Positions 61,728 to 64,000 of a stretch of 64,000 bases of DNA are shown piece after piece. The stretch is taken from assembly GCF_051020985.1 (NCBI RefSeq), contig NC_135001.1, positions 22,933,896-22,997,895 on the forward strand, in the 5' to 3' direction. How positions within the stretch are numbered: position 1 is the stretch's first letter; every line of letters starts with the position of its first letter. The notes beneath the pieces were generated by a model. That model saw only the letters and a program-made list of their open reading frames with translations. It made no database searches and was not told the DNA's origin. Source of the DNA: Nomia melanderi. Its lineage: Eukaryota; Arthropoda; Insecta; Hymenoptera; Halictidae. A program made the translations under genes and the position numbers.

Positions 61728-62590
61728 CGAGCATTCTTCCGATAACGTTTTCCCCACGATTAAAATATAAATGAAACATTTCCATCCGTCGAGTACGGAA
61801 CGACAAAATACGACTTTAATCGTAGCAAGTTGATTCAATTCTTAACCCACTTCGGATTTTACGATTCCACGGTGGAGTATAAATATTATCGCCGGCGGAT
61901 AATAATGAATTCAATTATATCGATCACACGGTGTCCACAGGAAGACGCGTGTAGGCGGAGGAAGCAGAAAAGTTTTCAGCTCGTTCGTGGAACAGTGAAT
62001 GATAAGACGCATAATTTCAGTCATATGCTCACGTAGCACCGGCGAATATAGTGGGTCACTGGATCACGTACGTTGGTCACACACAGGTGTACGCTCACGA
62101 GGGAATCCAGTAGCAGGATATGGAGAGAAACGGCGTTTGACCGGTCCCCGATCGTTCTGTCCATCTGTCGTCTTGCACGGGCTCAACGATGCACTCGCAA
62201 ATCGACTTTCCTGTCATCCTGAATCTTTTTTACGCTCCGCCATAACGCGTTGTGGAGCACGCCTAAATCGTACGCGTTACACAATTAACAATTCCGTTGA
62301 GGATCGTTGCGTAAATCGGTGATCAGACATTCCTTAGAGTTATCTATTGTTTTGACTATAGTTTTTATAGATTTTTTGATGTTTCCATAGGAAGAAGCAG
62401 AAATGGAGCATTTTATTGATTGCGATCATTTGCTTCTCTGTAGAACTCTGATGTCTAAATTGTTGATTACTGAGTTAATTAATGGAGTTTGAGCTTTAAA
62501 ATGGAAGCTTGCACTGTTTATATTATTTTGTATAACAATGTATGTTACTATTTTCTGTGATTGGTAGTTAAATATTATTTGTATTATTTG

Positions 62591-62968
62591 TACTCATTGC
62601 TTATTAATTCAAACAACCGGAGAAGCTGTTTAAACTGAAGCTAACTTCTCTCTAATCTAGAAAACGTAGATCGTTTTGCTATTTATTAGTTTAATTTATT
62701 GTTCATTCATTATTTATTAATTTTATTTATCGTCTACTCATTGCTTATTCATTCAAACAACCGGGGAAGCTACTTAAATTGAAGCTAACTTCTATCTAAT
62801 CTAGAAAACGTAGATCGTTTTGCTATTTATTAGTTTAATTTATTGTTCATTTATCATTTATTCATTTCATTTATCGTCTACTCATTGCTTATTAATATAA
62901 ACAACTAGGGAAACTTTTTAAATTGAAGCTAACTTCTCTCTAATCTAGAAAACTTAAATCGTTTTGCT
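62591..62968. repeat. 144-bp tandem repeat, about 2.6 copies
   Basis: TACTCATTGCTTATT occurs at 62591, 62735 and 62879. Each unit also contains TGAAGCTAACTTCT and TCTAATCTAGAAAAC. Confidence 0.9.
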
Positions 62969-63486
62969 AAATCATCGCAATCTCAAGAAATACGTTACTG
63001 AAAAATATTCGAGAAACTTTCAACGCATAGTCATTCTCGTAAAGCTTTACATTTTCAAAGAACATTGACACAACACAATGGAAAATATACAAAACAATAA
63101 AACCAAAAACGAAAGACAATAAAACCTCGTTAGTTCAGACTTATCTGTGACTCTCATCGTTTCCCAAAATTTTAACGACGACCCGCGTATTAACATCACG
63201 AATCGCTACACGAGAATGATTTATCCGACCCGTTCCTCCCGGAAGATGTCGCCAGGGATTGCTGAAAAATGTAAAAATCCTGCCGAAAAGGATTACTTTT
63301 CGATGTAATGCAACGACTCCGTCGCGGCGGCGGCACGAACAATGGCAAATCGTGAATTCCGGTAAAATTCATGGAACCAATTACTCTTCCCGGTTACGTT
63401 CCGCATTTCGAAGCAGTTGTTATCCGTCAGAGTCAAGGTAGGAGGCAGCGTTTCGGCCTTCGATGATACGTTCGCCGGGTTGCGAG

Positions 63487-63493
63487 TATAAAT
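63487..63493 (+). promoter_or_regulatory. TATA box of the gene beginning at 63741
   Basis: TATAAAT lies about 32 bp upstream of a GCAGAAC initiator-like site (about 63518). The resulting 5' leader of about 220 nt contains a short uORF starting ATGCAGTGC at 63525. Confidence 0.45.
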
Positions 63494-63740
63494 GAAGGAC
63501 AATGACCTAATTGCGTGCAGAACATGCAGTGCTTCCTCAACGTCCAATCATCGCGCGCGTGAACTTGTATTCGATTATTTCTGATTGCCACTGGATCGTT
63601 CGACTGGCCGGTATTATTTTCGATTTTCCTGGAATTTTCCTCGTTGTATAATTATTTTTTAGTGCAAACGCAGAAGTTCATTGTGATTCTTTCGGAAATA
63701 GGAATTCGATCGCAGCAGGCGTTTATTTAAGGACACCAGA

Positions 63741-63746
63741 ATGAAG
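63741..63746 (+). CDS. Probable Met-Lys first exon of a gene continuing beyond the window
   Basis: ATGAAG is followed directly by the consensus donor GTGAGT at 63747, the same architecture as the start of the 42860 gene. Met-Lys first exons are typical of insect secreted and cuticular protein genes. The rest lies outside the window, so the product is unknown. Confidence 0.45.
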
Positions 63747-64000
63747 GTGAGTAACTTTTGATACGATTATTATTATTATTATTTGGAAAGAACACGTTTC
63801 AATTTTCAACGATTCAGTGATCGTTAGTTTGAATTGAGAATATAATCTAAATTAATTATGGTCGATTCGTGTGATTTAAAGATTGAAACCTGATAAGTAT
63901 TTACAGAGATACATTGTCGAACAACCAGGTTTAAGAGACTCTAAGTAGTTTATTTATAGATTTTCTGAATAATTTTATATACCTAGGTAAATATAGTCGC
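63747..64000 (+). other. Start of intron 1 of the right-edge gene
   Basis: AT-rich sequence without an exon follows the donor and continues to the window edge. Confidence 0.4.

Larger units (their letters stand above)
57847..63486. other. 3' flank and intergenic region rich in MITEs
   Basis: It contains the tandem repeat at 57970-58205, the elements at 58568-58670, 58892-59127, 60754-61007 and 61347-61727, and a 144-bp repeat at 62591-62968. The first AATAAA clearly past the stop is at 59287-59292. No secure coding exon is visible; 59936-60287 is a candidate. Confidence 0.5.

Noticed and set aside
61999..62322. 107-codon plus-strand frame
   Set aside because: The start is not ATG, the composition is not protein-like and there is no exon context.
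1..64000. CRISPR arrays, prokaryotic operons or viral genes
   Set aside because: Introns, ribosomal-protein layout and animal genes show a eukaryotic nuclear genome. The regular repeats are tandem duplications without spacers, and no retroviral or viral protein was recognised.

Overview
The window is AT-rich animal DNA with short exons, GT-AG introns, ribosomal-protein gene architecture and insect-type genes. It is almost certainly an insect, and the gene content together with GC-rich coding islands in an AT-rich background suggests a bee or related hymenopteran (the order is inference). All gene models were built by eye from splice signals, reading frame and recalled family similarity; no alignment was run.

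Layout. 1-8075: no recognisable exon; it holds duplicated segments, AT-rich inverted repeats and a GC microsatellite. 8104-14953 (+): Dsp1, an HMGB-type chromatin protein with two HMG boxes, with a 5.5 kb intron carrying small transposons. About 18300-30263 (+): msps, the XMAP215/ch-TOG microtubule polymerase; 30 coding exons could be joined with no frame break (6000 nt, 1999 residues). 32455-33461 (+): RpS26, with its first intron directly after the ATG. 33922-35103 (-): the insect orthologue of PCNP, convergent with RpS26. 37762-38821 (+): the body of a Spaetzle-family cystine-knot ligand; its signal-peptide exon is uncertain. 42860-57846 (+): a five-exon gene for a secreted 642-residue protein that I do not recognise, with a Met-Lys first exon, Tyr/Pro/Gly/His-rich repeats, dibasic sites and amphipathic Gly/Ser/Ile segments. 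63741-63746 (+): probable Met-Lys first exon of a further gene running off the right edge.

The other main content is a dense set of short (about 60-250 bp) elements with terminal inverted repeats, bounded by TTAA or near-TTAA, in at least seven sequence families. They sit in introns and intergenic DNA and are concentrated from 36.7 kb to 61.7 kb. Several abut at a shared TTAA, are nested, or have ends from two families. TTAA plus CCC-starting termini point to non-autonomous piggyBac-type elements; no transposase gene is present. The genes are unrelated housekeeping, chromatin, cytoskeleton, immune/developmental and extracellular genes and do not form a pathway.
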